Source: Sulfurospirillum diekertiae
Lineage (GTDB): Bacteria > Campylobacterota > Campylobacteria > Campylobacterales > Sulfurospirillaceae
Assembly (NCBI RefSeq): GCF_011769985.2
Contig: NZ_CP039734.2
Location: 2,356,001-2,420,000 of the forward strand
Direction: 5' to 3'
Length of the DNA: 64,000 nucleotides
This document shows positions 62,097 through 64,000 of this stretch, in pieces. Under the pieces are notes generated by a model, which was not told the DNA's origin, did not search any database, and worked only from the letters and a program-made list of their open reading frames with translations. Numbering within the stretch: the stretch's first letter is position 1; each line of letters begins with the position of its first letter. The position numbers and the translations under genes are program-made.

Positions 62097-64000
62097 TTAG
62101 AAGCTATAACGCGCATTAGCGTAGTAACTTCGGCCTTCTTGAGGATAGCCATAGCTATAAAAATAATCTCGATCAAAGATATTTTTAACGCCAACAGCCA
62201 GCTCAAGAGCTTTAACTGGGCGATAGGCAACTTTCAAATCCATTAAGAAAAAATCTTTGGTTTGATAATCACCATATCGGTAATCATTGCTTACATAACG
62301 TTCACTTTCATAACGAACTTGAGGAATAATATCAACCATTGCGATTGGAGAATATTTTAAACGTCCAGCAAAGCTATGTTTTGGTATATCCGTAACGTAA
62401 GGATTGATTGGATTATCTTTAATATCTGCATCAATATAGGTATAGGATACGCTACTACTTAAATATTCATCCCAAAAAGAATCTAAAGAGACTTCAACGC
62501 CTTTATGTTCTTCTTTCCCTATATTTTGACTTTGCTTGCATTTACCACCTGTACAAATACCTGCGACATCTGGAACATTCACGGAAGCGATATAATCATC
62601 CGATTCGGATAAGAAAAGAGCTACATGCGCCACGTGTGCATCCGTTAATTTTTGGTCAATACCCACTTCATAATTAATAGATTGTTCCGCTTTTAAATCA
62701 GGATTGGGGATATACGTACCCAGTTTAGTTGAATATCTATCTTTTAAGGTAGGCATATTACTTTTTTTGGCAATACTTCCATAAAGAGTCGTCGCATCAC
62801 TGAGTTTATAGTAGAGTGCTGTTTCTGGATTAAACGCATCAGTATCATATTTTGGGAACTCTTTAATGGCTGTACCACTACGATATTCTGCTTTATCAAT
62901 TTTATTCTCATCATAAGAGGCGCCCGTAACCCATGTGATTTGATCAGTCACTTTTAATGAATATTCTAATCCATAAGAAGTTGTTGTTCCCTCAGCTTTT
63001 ATATCAACACCTGGTGTAGCAGAATCAATGTCTTTATGATAATCTTTTTTTTGCGTAACCGATAATTTTAACATTTGGGCTTCTGTTAACTTAAAATCTA
63101 ACTCAGCATTACCGCCTAATGTATAATCATCATACTCCGTTACTTCCGTTATTTTAGAGCTTGTTGAAGGTAAATTATTGTACCAATTTATCTTATTATA
63201 AAACTCATCTCTGTACCAACGCGTCTTTAACATAATTGCATCATTGAGTGCTGTTTTTGTCAAGAAATAATAACTGGTTTTGTCCCAATCTGGCCAATAC
63301 CAATGTCTATTTGTTGCCATAGCAACTGGTGCCGTTATATCGCTAGCAAAATACGGTTGCCCTTTTTCTCCACGTTGTGCAATATAATTAAAAGCATATT
63401 CATCTGTATCGTTGGGTGTATATCCAACTTTAATATTTATTTTTCGATCTTGGGAATCTGAGTTTTCTCGTTTACCGCCATTTTCATACCCATTGGCAGT
63501 ATAATCATTTGATAATTTAAAATAATCTCTTTCGTAGTTTGAAACAGAGATTAACCCATAATATTTCCCTTGATTGGTTCCCATTGTTAAATACTCTTCT
63601 TGCCCATTACCGCTAAAAACACCTGCACCCACTTCGCCTTCAAACTCTTTCGTTGGTTTTTTGGTGATAAGGTTAACAGCTCCACCCATTGTATTTGCCC
63701 CATACATTGGAGATACATAGCCTTTTGATACATCAATCTCATCAATATCATAGGTTGTGAAGCGACTTAAATCCGTTGTTTTATCATATGGTACATAAAC
63801 AGGAATACCATCTACATAGATAGGCACACGACTTTGATTAAAGCCTCGGATACGAATACCTGTATCGTTTCTAGCACCTGTTTGTTGAATATAAGTACCT
63901 GGAATGTTTTCCAATGCTTGAGCAACTGTTTTACTCTCTGTATCTTTTATTGTTTGTGCATCTACAGATTCTGTCGTCTGATTTGCACTAATATCTTTTG
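62097..64000 (-). CDS. TonB-dependent outer-membrane receptor, N-terminus outside window
   Basis: The frame is open through the window end, so the start lies beyond 64000; the internal TTG at 63914 is not the start. Visible are the plug domain (KDTESKTVAQALENIPG, GIRIRGFNQSRVPIYVDGIPV, YGANTMGGAVNLITKKPT) and the beta-barrel ending YANARYSF. The barrel includes a CTGGKCKQS loop that may form a disulfide. Siderophore- or metal-type receptors share this plan; the substrate is not known. Followed by a terminator. Confidence 0.92.
   Translation of the reverse strand, partial: KDISANQTTESVDAQTIKDTESKTVAQALENIPGTYIQQTGARNDTGIRIRGFNQSRVPIYVDGIPVYVPYDKTTDLSRFTTYDIDEIDVSKGYVSPMYGANTMGGAVNLITKKPTKEFEGEVGAGVFSGNGQEEYLTMGTNQGKYYGLISVSNYERDYFKLSNDYTANGYENGGKRENSDSQDRKINIKVGYTPNDTDEYAFNYIAQRGEKGQPYFASDITAPVAMATNRHWYWPDWDKTSYYFLTKTALNDAIMLKTRWYRDEFYNKINWYNNLPSTSSKITEVTEYDDYTLGGNAELDFKLTEAQMLKLSVTQKKDYHKDIDSATPGVDIKAEGTTTSYGLEYSLKVTDQITWVTGASYDENKIDKAEYRSGTAIKEFPKYDTDAFNPETALYYKLSDATTLYGSIAKKSNMPTLKDRYSTKLGTYIPNPDLKAEQSINYEVGIDQKLTDAHVAHVALFLSESDDYIASVNVPDVAGICTGGKCKQSQNIGKEEHKGVEVSLDSFWDEYLSSSVSYTYIDADIKDNPINPYVTDIPKHSFAGRLKYSPIAMVDIIPQVRYESERYVSNDYRYGDYQTKDFFLMDLKVAYRPVKALELAVGVKNIFDRDYFYSYGYPQEGRSYYANARYSF

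Overview
The window looks like a chromosomal segment of a Campylobacterota (epsilonproteobacterial) bacterium, most likely Sulfurospirillum or a close relative. The reasons are roughly 40% GC with tight polycistronic layout, a Helicobacter-style fused urease gamma/beta subunit, a selenocysteine formate dehydrogenase with the 'formate dehydrogenase region TAT target' small protein typical of this group, a tupABC tungstate transporter, an OprD-like porin, and His-kinases with the HQW-type H-box. The genus is inference; no 16S or marker gene is present. I see no insertion sequence, prophage or CRISPR array.

Layout. 1-894: truncated asparaginase. 978-3472: sensor kinase and response regulator. 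3544-13944: one minus-strand urea operon, urtABCDE-ureD-ureA(gamma/beta)-ureC-ureEFG, which imports urea by ABC transport and hydrolyses it with Ni-urease. 14048-18482: a hybrid kinase divergent from a REC-kinase/regulator pair, so two-component systems lie on both sides of the urea operon. 18489-19109: lytic transglycosylase. 19338-25702: MoxR/DUF58/Bat-type envelope operon. 25808-28459: TauE-like permease and a polar amino-acid ABC binding protein plus permease. 28537-31942: Ser/Asp-tailed membrane protein and an RND exporter. 32184-32283: tRNA-Sec. 32781-42963: porin, Y-family polymerase, MgtA with a structured uORF leader, CDF exporter and small membrane proteins. 43003-44902: selD, yedF and a small gene. 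45025-50465: binding protein, GGDEF protein, MarR/MFS pair and a secreted hypothetical protein. 50462-51888: MazF-type toxin-antitoxin and an AT-rich orphan. 51894-55329: tupC-tupB, divergent tupA, and a ModE-like regulator. 55333-61746: fdhD (frameshifted in this sequence), the fdhC-fdhB-fdhA formate dehydrogenase genes with an in-frame UGA(Sec), a Tat small protein and a TorD-like chaperone. 62097-64000: a TonB-dependent receptor running off the window.

Functional theme. Much of the right half builds one enzyme: tungstate uptake (tup), its regulator, FdhD sulfuration, a Tat-exported Sec-containing FdhABC, selenophosphate synthesis (SelD), and tRNA-Sec. The left half is nickel/urea nitrogen supply.

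Two signals go beyond gene annotation. First, the palindrome TTTACATGTAAA is iterated throughout: its 10-bp core TTACATGTAA occurs 21 times in 64 kb, against about 0.2 expected at 40% GC. It lies both between and inside genes, where it usually encodes Leu-His-Val-(Lys/Asn). Second, the mgtA leader carries a short uORF, a long hairpin that hides the uORF ribosome site, a hairpin that hides the mgtA ribosome site, and a duplicated AAACCACCT segment that would allow two mutually exclusive folds: a candidate translation-coupled magnesium switch.
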